DNA of 33,475 bases from Peribacillus asahii (lineage in GTDB: Bacteria; Bacillota; Bacilli; Bacillales; DSM-1321): contig NZ_QWVS01000060.1 of NCBI RefSeq assembly GCF_003570725.1, positions 1-33,475 on the forward strand, given 5' to 3'. Under the pieces are notes generated by a model. The model ran no database searches. It saw only the letters and a program-made list of their open reading frames with translations, and was not told the DNA's origin. Numbering within the stretch: position 1 is the stretch's first letter; each line of letters starts with the position of its first letter. Positions 1 through 7,911 of the stretch are shown here, piece by piece. Made by a program: the position numbers and the translations under genes.

Positions 1-29
1 CCCCTGTGAGAGTAGGACGTTGCCAGGCA
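1..29 (+). rRNA. rrf: 5S ribosomal RNA, 3' end (partial)
   Basis: The first ~29 bases match the conserved 3' end of Bacillus 5S rRNA (CCCCTGTGAGAGTAGGACG followed by TTGCCAGGC). The rest of the gene lies outside the window. A strong terminator follows at once, as expected for the end of an rRNA operon with no trailing tRNA cluster. Confidence 0.9.
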
Positions 30-30
30 A

Positions 31-61
31 AAAAGAAGCCCTTATGTGGGCTTCTTTTTTT
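31..61 (+). terminator. rRNA operon intrinsic terminator
   Basis: GAAGCCC and GGGCTTC arms around a 6-nt loop, with an A-run before and eight T after. It directly follows the 5S 3' end. Confidence 0.9.
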
Positions 62-272
62 GCCCAATTTTTTATAAGGAAAGAAATAGTTGTTTTAAGG
101 GAAATAGTCCATCTTGTAGTAGTTCCATAATCGTTTATTGGTTCTTTAACTAAAAGATGCATATTTGCAACAAATAGACACATATTTTTCTTATTAAAGT
201 AATCTATATAGGTTATTAGAAACAGAAGATATGAAAAATTCGATTTATAAAAAATTCAAAAGGGTGATTATT

Positions 273-710
273 GTGGATTCTTTAACCATTAAAGAACTTC
301 AATCACAGAATGAGATACTTGGAGCATTTCCAGTAATGAAGCAATTACGTCCCCACCTTGATGAAAGCACTTATCTTGACTTAGTAGCAGATGCCCAAGA
401 AAAGGACAGGTATAAAATGCTTGCTTTATTTGATGGCGATGAAATGGTTGCTGTCACGGGTTTTAAACCAATGATAACACTCTATTATGGAAGATTTGTT
501 TGGGTTTGCGATTTAGTTACAGATAATAAGAAGCGTTCTAAAGGGTACGGTGAAAAACTACTTACATACGTTCATGATTGGGCGAAAGAAAACAATTATG
601 AAAATGTTGCCCTATCTTCGGGGTTGCAACGTACAGATGCCCATCTTTTCTATGAAGATAAGATGAATTATGAAAAAGTCAGTTATGTATTTAAAACGGC
701 TTTAAAATAA
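273..710 (+). CDS. GNAT family N-acetyltransferase
   Basis: A 145-aa protein with the GNAT fold, expected to transfer an acetyl group from acetyl-CoA to an amine; the substrate is unknown. The acetyl-CoA pyrophosphate loop is R88-S-K-G-Y-G93, preceded by the hydrophobic beta4 strand (VWVCDLV, about 76-82). The C-terminal part (LFYEDKMNY) matches the usual 'FYE..GY' end of the domain. I chose the GTG at 273 because AGGGTGA sits 5 nt upstream; an in-frame ATG at 231 has only a weak site and would add 14 atypical residues. The gene stands alone, between the rRNA terminator and its own terminator. Family is clear, specific role is not. Confidence 0.85.
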   Translation: MDSLTIKELQSQNEILGAFPVMKQLRPHLDESTYLDLVADAQEKDRYKMLALFDGDEMVAVTGFKPMITLYYGRFVWVCDLVTDNKKRSKGYGEKLLTYVHDWAKENNYENVALSSGLQRTDAHLFYEDKMNYEKVSYVFKTALK

Positions 711-766
711 TGATACTCTTATATACAAAATGACAGTGCAAGCATAATGAAATAGAAAATAAATGA

Positions 767-801
767 AGAGCAACTACACCTAACTGGTTTAGTTGCTTTT
801 T
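767..801 (+). terminator. Intrinsic terminator after the first acetyltransferase
   Basis: AGCAACTA (768-775) pairs with TAGTTGCT (790-797), extended by ACC/GGT, then a T-run. Confidence 0.8.
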
Positions 802-990
802 TATGAGCAGATGATTTATCTGACCTTATCGGATTGTATAAAAGTGATTCTTTTTAGTTGCTCTAAAATATGGGTGTGTAAGAGGCTTTTAATCAAATAG
901 ACTCTTTTTTTAATCATGTCGTAAAATGGAAGAGGCAAGTTATGAATAAATGAATAGAGCAATCGCTCAAACATTGGAGGAATGATAGGT

Positions 991-1479
991 ATGCTGAATA
1001 TACGAAATGTAAAAATGGAAGATTTACCTGAGCTTGTACGCATTGAAAATCTTTGCTTTACAAAAGAAGAGGCTGCGACGAAAGAAGCGTTTGAAATGCG
1101 TATTCAGCTAATTCCTGATAGTTTTTATGTAGCAGAACAAGATGGTACCATAGTGGGCTTAGTCAATGGACCAGTTATTGAAAAGGCATTCATTACGGAT
1201 GATTTATTTAGCAATATAAAAGAAAATCCAGCGTCTGGAGGTCATCAAAGTATTTTAGGATTAGCTGTGTCTCCAAGTTATCAAAAACAAGGCACTGCAA
1301 CAGCGCTGCTCACACACCTTGAAAGGGAAGCGAAAGCTAGTCAACGTGAAACGATTACGCTTACTTGTAAAGAAGATTTGATTGGTTTCTATGAAAAACA
1401 TGGATATCTCAATTACGGGGTATCGAACTCGGAACATGGTGGGGAAATTTGGTATAATATGAGTAAAGAGCTGCGGTGA
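991..1479 (+). CDS. GNAT family N-acetyltransferase (AANAT-like)
   Basis: A 162-aa acetyl-CoA-dependent acetyltransferase. The signature loop is Q98-K-Q-G101-T-A103 after the strand SILGLAVSP, and the C-terminal motif FYEKHGY (133-139) is intact. The pattern 'LAVSPSYQKQG' plus an early 'ENLCF' segment resembles the arylalkylamine-type GNAT group; the true substrate cannot be read from sequence. The start at 991 is preferred because GGAGG (976-980) is 10 nt upstream; the ATG at 982 lies almost on top of that site. It is unrelated in detail to the GNAT at 273, so this is not a tandem duplication. Confidence 0.85.
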   Translation: MLNIRNVKMEDLPELVRIENLCFTKEEAATKEAFEMRIQLIPDSFYVAEQDGTIVGLVNGPVIEKAFITDDLFSNIKENPASGGHQSILGLAVSPSYQKQGTATALLTHLEREAKASQRETITLTCKEDLIGFYEKHGYLNYGVSNSEHGGEIWYNMSKELR

Positions 1480-1570
1480 GCATTTTATACAATGAAGAAT
1501 TCTCAATAGTTACAACGAGTATTCTAAAACTTAAACAATATAATTATTCAAAATTAATGAGGTGGATAGC

Positions 1571-2608
1571 ATGATATTAAAAAAAGATTCAACCAATATA
1601 ATATGGCTGATCTTATTATTGCTTGTATTAACTTCTAATTTTGTTTTATATCGTTCTTCCTTTGGCGTGTCGCTGCTGCCTGATAATACAAATGGTGTTG
1701 TATTAGGATCCATTATCGATTTAACTATTGTAGCGCCTGTTTTATTTTTAGTTTGGAAACGTAATTTGAGCTGGAAGCCTCTTATTGTGATGATGGCAAC
1801 TGGGCTTATTGCTGCACGTTTTATAATTCCAGTGGAGTATTTAGCTCCATTTAAAACCATTACATGGGCAGGCTTTGTTATAGAAGGTGCACTTGTTTTA
1901 CTTGAACTATTATTATTAGTGACATTTTTTAAATATTTGCCCGAAATCATTCGCACCGTTAAGAAAAGCCCACTGCCACTTTTGTTTTCCTTCTCCCATG
2001 CAGTAGATGAGAAAGTAAAGAAACATCCCATTATACAAGCGATTTGCTCTGAAATGCTGATGTTTTATTATGCTTTAGGCATGTGGAGAAAGAAGCCGCA
2101 ATATAAGGCCAATACGTTTACACTGCATAAGCAATCAAGCTTGATTGCTTTTCAAGTGATGATGATTCACGCAATTATGATTGAAACAATCGGCATTCAT
2201 TGGTGGTTACATGAGAAGTCATTTATTTTATCAATTATTTTGCTAGTGATAAATATTTATTCTGTCATTTTGTTTTTAGGTGATATTCAAGCGGTACGTT
2301 TCAATCCTCTACAGATGGAACATGATCGGATGTATGTTTCTCTAGGCCTGATGAAGCGTATGGAAATACGATGGGATGATATTGAGGAAGTAATAGAAGA
2401 CAGAGATAGATTAGAACAAAAACTTTCGAAGAATACAATTGATTTTATTGCACGTGATTTTGAAGAAGTCTATCCCAATATTATGTTGAAATTAAAACGC
2501 CCGGTTGAAGCCACTGTGCTGATGGGGGTAAAGAAAGAGTATGAACAAGTAGCAATTCGAGTGGATGATCTTGAAAAATTTAAAGAAGTGTTAAAGCAAA
2601 GATTATAA
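1571..2608 (+). CDS. Polytopic membrane protein of unknown function
   Basis: A 345-aa protein with about six predicted membrane segments (about 9-27, 44-62, 70-88, 98-120, 190-210 and 218-237) and a charged C-terminal domain of about 105 residues (241-345) on one side of the membrane. That tail looks like a small beta-rich PH-like module (acidic 'RWDDIEEVIED' stretch, then 'VAIRVDDLEKF'), which is inference only. I see no catalytic motif. Some Bacillus homologs carry the label 'beta-carotene monooxygenase', which nothing in the sequence supports. The start at 1571 has GAGGTGG about 5 nt upstream; an in-frame GTG at 1562 overlaps that site. A strong terminator follows. Confidence 0.75.
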   Translation: MILKKDSTNIIWLILLLLVLTSNFVLYRSSFGVSLLPDNTNGVVLGSIIDLTIVAPVLFLVWKRNLSWKPLIVMMATGLIAARFIIPVEYLAPFKTITWAGFVIEGALVLLELLLLVTFFKYLPEIIRTVKKSPLPLLFSFSHAVDEKVKKHPIIQAICSEMLMFYYALGMWRKKPQYKANTFTLHKQSSLIAFQVMMIHAIMIETIGIHWWLHEKSFILSIILLVINIYSVILFLGDIQAVRFNPLQMEHDRMYVSLGLMKRMEIRWDDIEEVIEDRDRLEQKLSKNTIDFIARDFEEVYPNIMLKLKRPVEATVLMGVKKEYEQVAIRVDDLEKFKEVLKQRL

Positions 2609-2664
2609 AAACAAGCTGTATGGATTAAAATTTACATGATTGTTATCATAGCAAATAATGATCC

Positions 2665-2713
2665 TAGAGCACGAGGAAAACAGGGTAATCCCCAGCTTTT
2701 CTCGTGCTCTTTA
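2665..2713 (+). terminator. Intrinsic terminator
   Basis: A perfect 10-bp stem, AGAGCACGAG (2666-2675) with CTCGTGCTCT (2701-2710). A small inner GGG/CCC helix and a T-containing tail are also present. Confidence 0.85.
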
Positions 2714-2742
2714 TGTTATATTAGGATTTGCAAAAAATATTG

Positions 2743-2791
2743 TTGTTTGTGTATTGAAGCACGATTATAATGAAAAGGATAATCAATATCA
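2743..2791 (+). promoter_or_regulatory. SigA-type promoter with overlapping Fur-type box
   Basis: TTGTTT (2743-2748), a 17-bp spacer and a perfect TATAAT (2766-2771). At the expected start lies GGATAATCAATATCA (2777-2791), which matches the 7-1-7 Fur box TGATAATNATTATCA at 12 of 14 defined positions. A repressor bound there would block initiation. It fits iron regulation of the ABC transporter downstream; binding itself is inferred. Confidence 0.65.
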
Positions 2792-2833
2792 CTAGATGAT
2801 GTGTTATTGAGCATGTTGGGGGTGTTTAACGTC

Positions 2834-4549
2834 TTGCTTAGACGATTCTTTTCGTACTACCAACCATATAAATGGTTATTTATACTTGATTTCTCATGTG
2901 CCATTCTTGCCGGTTTATTGGAGCTTGCTTTTCCTCTTGCAGTAAATCGTGTTGTTGATGATTTGTTGCCTAGCGGAAACTGGCAATGGATTATGTGGGG
3001 GTGTATTGGATTATTTGTTGTTTATCTGTTTACTGCTTTTCTTCATTATGTTGTGACATATTGGGGACATAAATTAGGCATCAATATTGAAACAGATATG
3101 CGTAAAAAGCTATTTACTCACGTTCAAAAACTATCTTTTGGTTTCTTTGATAATACGAAAACGGGGCATTTAGTTTCACGTATGACAAATGATTTGATGG
3201 ATATTGGGGAAATTGCCCATCATGGGCCAGAGGATCTGTTTATTGCCTTGATGACATTAACGGGGGCATTTGGTTTAATGCTCACAATTAATTGGAAATT
3301 AGCTGTGCTGACGTTTATATTAGTTCCATTTATCGTGATTTTAACTGTATATTTCAGCAAAAAAATGTCTCAAGCCTTTTCAAGTATGTTTGCTGATATT
3401 GCAGATTTTAATGCAAGGGTGGAAAATAACGTTGGAGGTATTCGTGTTGTTCAAGCTTTTGCGAACGAGCAATATGAGATTGATCAGTTTACAGAGAACA
3501 ATGAACGGTTTCGCCTTACAAAACTGCTTGCTTATCGTGTTATGGCCTGGAATATGTCAATCAGTTTCATTTTAATGAAAAGCATTTCTTTATTTGTTTT
3601 ATTATGTGGAACATGGTTTGTAATTGAAAAACAGATGACGTATGGGGAATTTATTGCTTTTATTTTATTATCTAATATTTTCTTAAGCCCGATTAATAAA
3701 ATTAATGCTGTTATTGAAGTTTATCCAAAAGGTGTGGCTGGTTTTAAGCGATTTGTAGAACTGTTAGAAACAGAGCCAGATGTGATGGATCGTACGAATG
3801 CTATTGAGGTTAATCACGTTAACGGAATGATTGAATATAATGATGTTTCTTTTAGCTATAAGGGAGAAGAAGAGGCATTATCCAATATTCATTTACGTAT
3901 TCAACCAGGGGAAACAGTAGCTCTTGTTGGCCCATCTGGAGCAGGAAAAACAACATTATGTAGTTTATTACCTCGTTTTTATGATGTGACAGGTGGACAA
4001 ATTAAAATTGATGGTAAGGATATACGAGATATAACTTTATCTTCTTTACGCTCTCATATCGGCATTGTTCAGCAAGATGTATTCCTATTTGATGGAACGA
4101 TTCGTGAAAATATTGCCTATGGTCATTTACATGCAACAGATGATGAGATATGGGAAGCTGCGAGAAAAGCTCAACTTGAGGGTGTTATTCGTGCTCAAAA
4201 GGACGGCATGGATACTTTAATTGGTGAACGAGGGGTCAAGCTATCCGGTGGACAAAAACAACGCTTATCCATTGCGAGAATGTTTTTGAAAAATCCATCC
4301 ATTCTTATCTTAGATGAAGCAACATCTGCTTTGGATACAGAAACAGAACAAGCTATTCAGCAAGCACTAACTGATTTATCTAAAGGAAGAACAACCCTTG
4401 TGATTGCTCATCGTTTAGCTACGATTAAAGATGCTGATCGTATTGTCGTTGTTACAAAAGAAGGCATTGTAGAAGAAGGTAGTCATCAAACTTTATTAAA
4501 AAATAAAGGAATGTATTCTAAACTGCATGCAGCTCAATTTGGAGCGTAA
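2834..4549 (+). CDS. ywjA: ABC exporter, fused permease/ATPase (YwjA-like)
   Basis: A 571-aa half-transporter: an exporter-type membrane domain of six helices (about 1-310), then a nucleotide-binding domain. ATPase motifs are complete: Walker A GPSGAGKTT starting at G366, LSGGQ at 470-474, Walker B ending D494-E495, and switch His526. It should act as a homodimer driving export of an unknown substrate. The TTG at 2834 is preferred: GGGGGTG lies just upstream, and the protein then begins MLRRFFSYYQPYK, the usual start for this family. The in-frame GTG at 2801 lies close to the predicted promoter. The Fur-type box at 2777 agrees with my recollection that B. subtilis ywjA belongs to the Fur regulon; orthology itself is not proven. 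Confidence 0.8.
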   Translation: MLRRFFSYYQPYKWLFILDFSCAILAGLLELAFPLAVNRVVDDLLPSGNWQWIMWGCIGLFVVYLFTAFLHYVVTYWGHKLGINIETDMRKKLFTHVQKLSFGFFDNTKTGHLVSRMTNDLMDIGEIAHHGPEDLFIALMTLTGAFGLMLTINWKLAVLTFILVPFIVILTVYFSKKMSQAFSSMFADIADFNARVENNVGGIRVVQAFANEQYEIDQFTENNERFRLTKLLAYRVMAWNMSISFILMKSISLFVLLCGTWFVIEKQMTYGEFIAFILLSNIFLSPINKINAVIEVYPKGVAGFKRFVELLETEPDVMDRTNAIEVNHVNGMIEYNDVSFSYKGEEEALSNIHLRIQPGETVALVGPSGAGKTTLCSLLPRFYDVTGGQIKIDGKDIRDITLSSLRSHIGIVQQDVFLFDGTIRENIAYGHLHATDDEIWEAARKAQLEGVIRAQKDGMDTLIGERGVKLSGGQKQRLSIARMFLKNPSILILDEATSALDTETEQAIQQALTDLSKGRTTLVIAHRLATIKDADRIVVVTKEGIVEEGSHQTLLKNKGMYSKLHAAQFGA

Positions 4550-4584
4550 TCACTCTAGTAATGAATTAGTTGAAGGAAGTGTGG

Positions 4585-4615
4585 AAAAACCGGGTTAACA
4601 GTACCCGGTTTTTTT
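4585..4615 (+). terminator. Intrinsic terminator of the ABC exporter gene
   Basis: AAAAACCGGGT (4585-4595) pairs with ACCCGGTTTTT (4603-4613), followed by a T-run. Confidence 0.9.
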
Positions 4616-4668
4616 CTTTATCAGAAAGGGCTCATATCGTTAAAACAAGAGGATTATGACTATATTTA

Positions 4669-5167
4669 TTGAGCAATATTGTACTAATTTTAGCGGGGGC
4701 GGCCGTATCCGTTGTTGGAGCGGTAGGTTTTTTCGGTTTAATCGTTCCACATGTAACTCGTTTTCTTGTTGGCCATGATTATCGATGGATTATTCCTTGT
4801 TCAATTATTTTAGGTAGTTTATTAGTAGTGCTAGCTGATCTTTGTGCACCCCCCATTTGAAACTCCAGTCGGAGCATTGATTGCCTTACTGTAGTATTAT
4901 TTATTTCCCTTTTCCCAGGAAATGTTGCTACATCCGTATACTTATTGCCGATATTGGCCTTTGGGGGTGCGAGTATCACAGCGTTTGTGATTTATATATT
5001 GGCATATAAAAGGCATGAGGGGATTTCCCTGACTCGGTTACTGTTAACTGGTGTGGCTATAGCAGCAGGGATTAGCGCAGCTATGATTTATGATTGTTTT
5101 AACATTACGGCTTAATCCAGATAAATATCAATTTGTTGCGACTTGGTTGGTGGGAAGTATTAGATTG
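4669..5167 (+). pseudogene. Decayed FecCD-type siderophore permease sequence, rearranged
   Basis: Two pieces of iron-siderophore ABC permeases (FecCD/BtuC fold). Piece 1 (4669-4893) encodes the family's C-terminal part, with LAGAAVSVVGAVGFFGLIVPH and, after a frameshift near 4850, ETPVGALIALL ending at TAG. Piece 2 (4893-5167) encodes a middle part, LLPILAFGGASITAF then SLTRLLLTGVAIAAGISAAM. It shifts frame near 5105 and continues LRLNPDKYQFVATWLVGSI before ending. The first ~110 residues and the final third of piece 2 are absent. The order (C-terminal part before middle part) fits remnants of two adjacent permease genes (FeuB/FeuC-like) after internal deletions. No binding protein or ATPase gene lies alongside, so it cannot be functional. 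Confidence 0.8.
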
Positions 5168-5219
5168 CTTTTTTTTTATTTAAACACGATGTAAATCCTC
5201 CTGTTAAATATTCTTTCGA

Positions 5220-5251
5220 TATAATATCTTTTACAGTGATAACCATTTTCA
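5220..5251 (+). promoter_or_regulatory. -10 element with downstream Fur-type box before an MFS gene
   Basis: TATAAT at 5220-5225 (no convincing -35), followed by TGATAACCATTTTCA at 5237-5251. The latter matches the Fur 7-1-7 consensus at 12 of 14 positions, and a further ATAATCGATAAC overlaps its right side. It would sit in the start region of a transcript reading into the MFS gene at 5384. Confidence 0.55.
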
Positions 5252-5383
5252 TAATCGATAACAAGAGGAGCTTAGAGTATATAATTGGTAGTATATATGA
5301 TGTCTTAAAAATAAATCATTGCAATTGTAAGATTGTTCCTTATACTAATCTTAGTATCTATATTAAGGATAGTAGGTGAGTGT

Positions 5384-6661
5384 TTGAAGCGTATTCATTA
5401 TAGTTGGGTTATTTTAATCATTGCATTCTTCTCCATTATCGCAGCTGGAATTATTCGATCATCATCAGGAGTCTTTATAGAACCTTTTGAAGCGGAGTTC
5501 GGGTGGGACCGTTCTATTATTTCTTTAGCATTTGCAATTAGTCTTTTTCTATATGGGCTTTCCGGTCCATTTATGGCAGCTTTAATTGAAGTAGTAGGAT
5601 TAAAAAAGATGATGGTATTGGCCATGGCCACGTTATCCGGGGGAGTTGCTCTTACATTTTTTATGGAGCAATCGTGGCAACTTATTGTTATATGGGGAAT
5701 TCTTATAGGATTAGGGTCTGGACTCTTTTTAACCGTTTTAAGTCCATATGTGGCCAATCGCTGGTTTGAGAAGAGAAGGGGATTGGCAGTCGGGATATTA
5801 ACTGCAAGTACGGCAACGGGTCAGTTAGTTTTGCTACCCGTACTAGCTTATTTTATCGAACATTATTCATGGCGTTGGGCAATTGGTCTTATTATGATTC
5901 TTAGCGTTATAATGTTAGTCATCATTTTATTATTTATGAAAAACACTCCAAAGGAAATAGGGATCCTTCCGTACGGACTTGACGAAGAGCCTTCAGAATC
6001 GAATATAGTTCAGAAGAAAAATCCTATTGTGATTGCTTTCGAATCTTTACTTGAAGCGGTCAAAGTGAAAGCGTTTTGGCTATTAGCAGGCAGCTTCTTT
6101 ATATGCGGGCTTTCAACAGGTGGTTTGATTGGTACGCATTTTGTTTCGTATTGTATGAGTTATGGTATTCCTGTAATAACCGCCGCTTCTTTACTTTCCT
6201 TTATGGGAATCTTTGATTTAATTGGAACGACTATATCGGGCTGGTTATCGGATCGATTTGATAATCGCTGGCTGCTGTTTTGGTATTATGCTTTAAGGGG
6301 AGTTTCTTTGTTATTGCTTCCTTATGCACTTTATGAAGGTTCTATCCCGCTATTAGTTCTCTTTGCTATATTCTATGGATTAGATTGGATTGCAACCGTA
6401 CCTCCAACAATTAGTATTTCTAGACAAATCTTCGGGGTAGAAAAGAGTGGAATCATTTATGGATGGATATTTGCTGCTCACCAAGCAGGGGCAGCAGTCG
6501 CAGCTTATGGCGGAGGTCTTATTTATAAAATATTTAATTCTTATACATGGGCATTCTTTCTTGCGGGCATCTTCTGCTTAGTAGGCAGCTTATTTGTAGT
6601 TGTCATTAAAAAACAAACATCAGAGGTTAAGCAGGGTTTGGCAAATGAGCAAGCAATATAA
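5384..6661 (+). CDS. MFS transporter (monocarboxylate-porter-like)
   Basis: A 425-aa major facilitator with about 12 membrane helices in two halves joined by a charged loop (about residues 185-225). The conserved loop-8/9 motif reads GWLSDRFDNR, and the N-terminal half carries RSSSGVFIEPFE, typical of the monocarboxylate/oxalate-type branch. The substrate is unknown. The TTG at 5384 is favoured, with TAGGTGAG about 6 nt upstream giving MKRIHYSW; the more distal start at 5333 has no ribosome site. The Fur-type box 130 bp upstream and the neighbouring siderophore-permease remnant suggest an iron-linked role, for example siderophore traffic. This is inference, since the fold itself says nothing about iron. 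Confidence 0.8.
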   Translation: MKRIHYSWVILIIAFFSIIAAGIIRSSSGVFIEPFEAEFGWDRSIISLAFAISLFLYGLSGPFMAALIEVVGLKKMMVLAMATLSGGVALTFFMEQSWQLIVIWGILIGLGSGLFLTVLSPYVANRWFEKRRGLAVGILTASTATGQLVLLPVLAYFIEHYSWRWAIGLIMILSVIMLVIILLFMKNTPKEIGILPYGLDEEPSESNIVQKKNPIVIAFESLLEAVKVKAFWLLAGSFFICGLSTGGLIGTHFVSYCMSYGIPVITAASLLSFMGIFDLIGTTISGWLSDRFDNRWLLFWYYALRGVSLLLLPYALYEGSIPLLVLFAIFYGLDWIATVPPTISISRQIFGVEKSGIIYGWIFAAHQAGAAVAAYGGGLIYKIFNSYTWAFFLAGIFCLVGSLFVVVIKKQTSEVKQGLANEQAI

Positions 6662-6798
6662 ATCATTCGATTCACATGCTTAATTTGTTGAAATCATCAT
6701 CTCTTTCCACGCTTTCTCATCTTCTTGAAATGAAAGTGTTGAAAAATTGAATAGATTGCCTTTTATATAGTTATCTTAATCAAAAAGGAGATGATTAT

Positions 6799-7026
6799 AT
6801 GCCACGTGATGATGAAAATATACATGTTGAAGCAACCCCTCATTTTGATGGGAAAAGAGAAAGTATTATTAATGACCCTACAGCATCTGCTAGCTCAACA
6901 ATGGGTATATTTGATACAAAAAAGGAATTTGCACAAGAAAAAAATCCGTTCAACTATACGCCTAAACAAGATCCGGAAATGGAACGGTTTGAGAAATTGA
7001 TGAGAGGGAAGAAGGCAGAAGAATAG
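6799..7026 (+). CDS. Small hydrophilic protein of unknown function
   Basis: A 75-aa acidic/basic, probably largely disordered protein with no membrane segment and no cysteine. It begins MPRDDENIHVEATPHFDGKR and ends in a charged helix (MERFEKLMRGKKAEE). A good AAGGAG (6785-6790) lies 8 nt before the ATG, which supports real translation. The gene is monocistronic and convergent with yvdD, with a shared inverted repeat between them. I do not recognise the family. An overlapping frame starting at 6791 is a shadow. Confidence 0.7.
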   Translation: MPRDDENIHVEATPHFDGKRESIINDPTASASSTMGIFDTKKEFAQEKNPFNYTPKQDPEMERFEKLMRGKKAEE

Positions 7027-7049
7027 AGAGCTGATAAACAGTAAGTAAA

Positions 7050-7088
7050 ACAAATGAGCTTAGGGACAGTATGCCTAGGCTCATTTGT
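7050..7088. terminator. Shared terminator between convergent genes
   Basis: ACAAATGAGC (7050-7059) pairs with GCTCATTTGT (7079-7088), with further GG/CC pairing inside. On the minus strand the stem is followed by TTTTAC, so it best serves the yvdD-like gene; the plus-strand tail is less T-rich. Confidence 0.7.
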
Positions 7089-7114
7089 AATATGAATTCA
7101 GTGATGTTTACTTA

Positions 7115-7696
7115 TCACGTTTGATTTTCTTTAATATAGGTCTTCACAGCAGGAGGAGTATAGATATAGAATTTCTCAATTAAATCTGCTGGATTGGAAT
7201 CAACTAAAGCTATAGAGCGATGTTTATCTTGTAAAAACTGTTGTTCATTCATATGATTGAAGAAGGAAATTAGTAAATCATAATAATGGTGTATATTTAA
7301 GATGCCGCAAGGTTTTTGGTGAAGTCCCAGCTGAGCCCAAGTGAATACTTCAAAAAACTCTTCTAACGTTCCAGGTCCTCCAGGTAAAGCGATAAATCCA
7401 TCTGCTAATTCGACCATTTTTGTTTTTCTTTCATGCATAGAGTTAACGACAATAAGTTCTGTTAAATGAGGGTGTGCAATCTCTTTTTCTTCTAACATTT
7501 TTGGGATTACGCCGATAGCTTGTCCACCTGCTTCTAAAACAGCATCTGCTACTGTTCCCATAATTCCAACACTAGAACCTCCATAGACAAGTGTAATGCC
7601 TCGTCTGGCTAATTCTTTCCCTAGTTGGGTAGCGCCTTCTTTATACGTATGTGAAGCTCCGATACTAGATCCACAGAAAACAGCGATTCTCTTCAT
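7115..7696 (-). CDS. yvdD: LOG-family protein (nucleoside 5'-monophosphate phosphoribohydrolase)
   Basis: A 193-aa Rossmann-fold protein of the LOG ('lonely guy') / TIGR00730 group. These enzymes release the base from (cytokinin) nucleoside monophosphates. The defining motif is PGGPGTLEE (105-113; the family usually has PGG.GT..E), with MHERKTKM (87-94) as the second active-site element and VFCGSS (6-11) and YGGSSVGIMG (38-47) as the nucleotide-binding loops. Length is normal. GGAGG lies 7 nt upstream of the ATG. It matches Bacillus YvdD. The physiological substrate in bacteria without cytokinins is uncertain. Confidence 0.88.
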   Translation of the reverse strand: MKRIAVFCGSSIGASHTYKEGATQLGKELARRGITLVYGGSSVGIMGTVADAVLEAGGQAIGVIPKMLEEKEIAHPHLTELIVVNSMHERKTKMVELADGFIALPGGPGTLEEFFEVFTWAQLGLHQKPCGILNIHHYYDLLISFFNHMNEQQFLQDKHRSIALVDSNPADLIEKFYIYTPPAVKTYIKENQT

Positions 7697-7854
7697 AGTT
7701 AGCCTCCATTACATCATTTTTGTTTTTCTTCTTTTTGATTATAATGAATTTTTATATTAGGTGAAACGAGTGGAATGTTAATAAACTTTTAAAATGATTT
7801 AAAAAATATTATGCATCTAAACGGTCATACATGCTTGTTTTGAGTGTGAAAAGT

Positions 7855-7897
7855 AAAAAAGCTAACAGTCTACTGTCTGCAGGCTGTTAGCTTTTTT
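7855..7897 (-). terminator. Terminator of the GGDEF-EAL gene
   Basis: AAAAAAGCTAACAG (7855-7868) pairs with CTGTTAGCTTTTTT (7884-7897). On the minus strand it follows the stop codon at 7912 and ends in a six-base T-run. The symmetric A/T flanks would let it work in both directions. Confidence 0.85.
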
Positions 7898-7911
7898 AGA
7901 TTGCAATTTCT

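Noticed and set aside
62..230. tRNA genes following the 5S
   Set aside because: No cloverleaf or TTCGANNC T-loop sequence follows the terminator.
1571..2608. Beta-carotene 15,15'-monooxygenase function
   Set aside because: This is a common database label for similar proteins, but the sequence lacks the iron-binding histidines and beta-propeller pattern of carotenoid oxygenases.
5398..5757. 119-codon frame on the strand opposite the MFS gene
   Set aside because: A frame shadow of the MFS coding sequence with no ribosome site; the same applies to the other antisense frames inside bmrA, the kinase operon and the second MFS genes.
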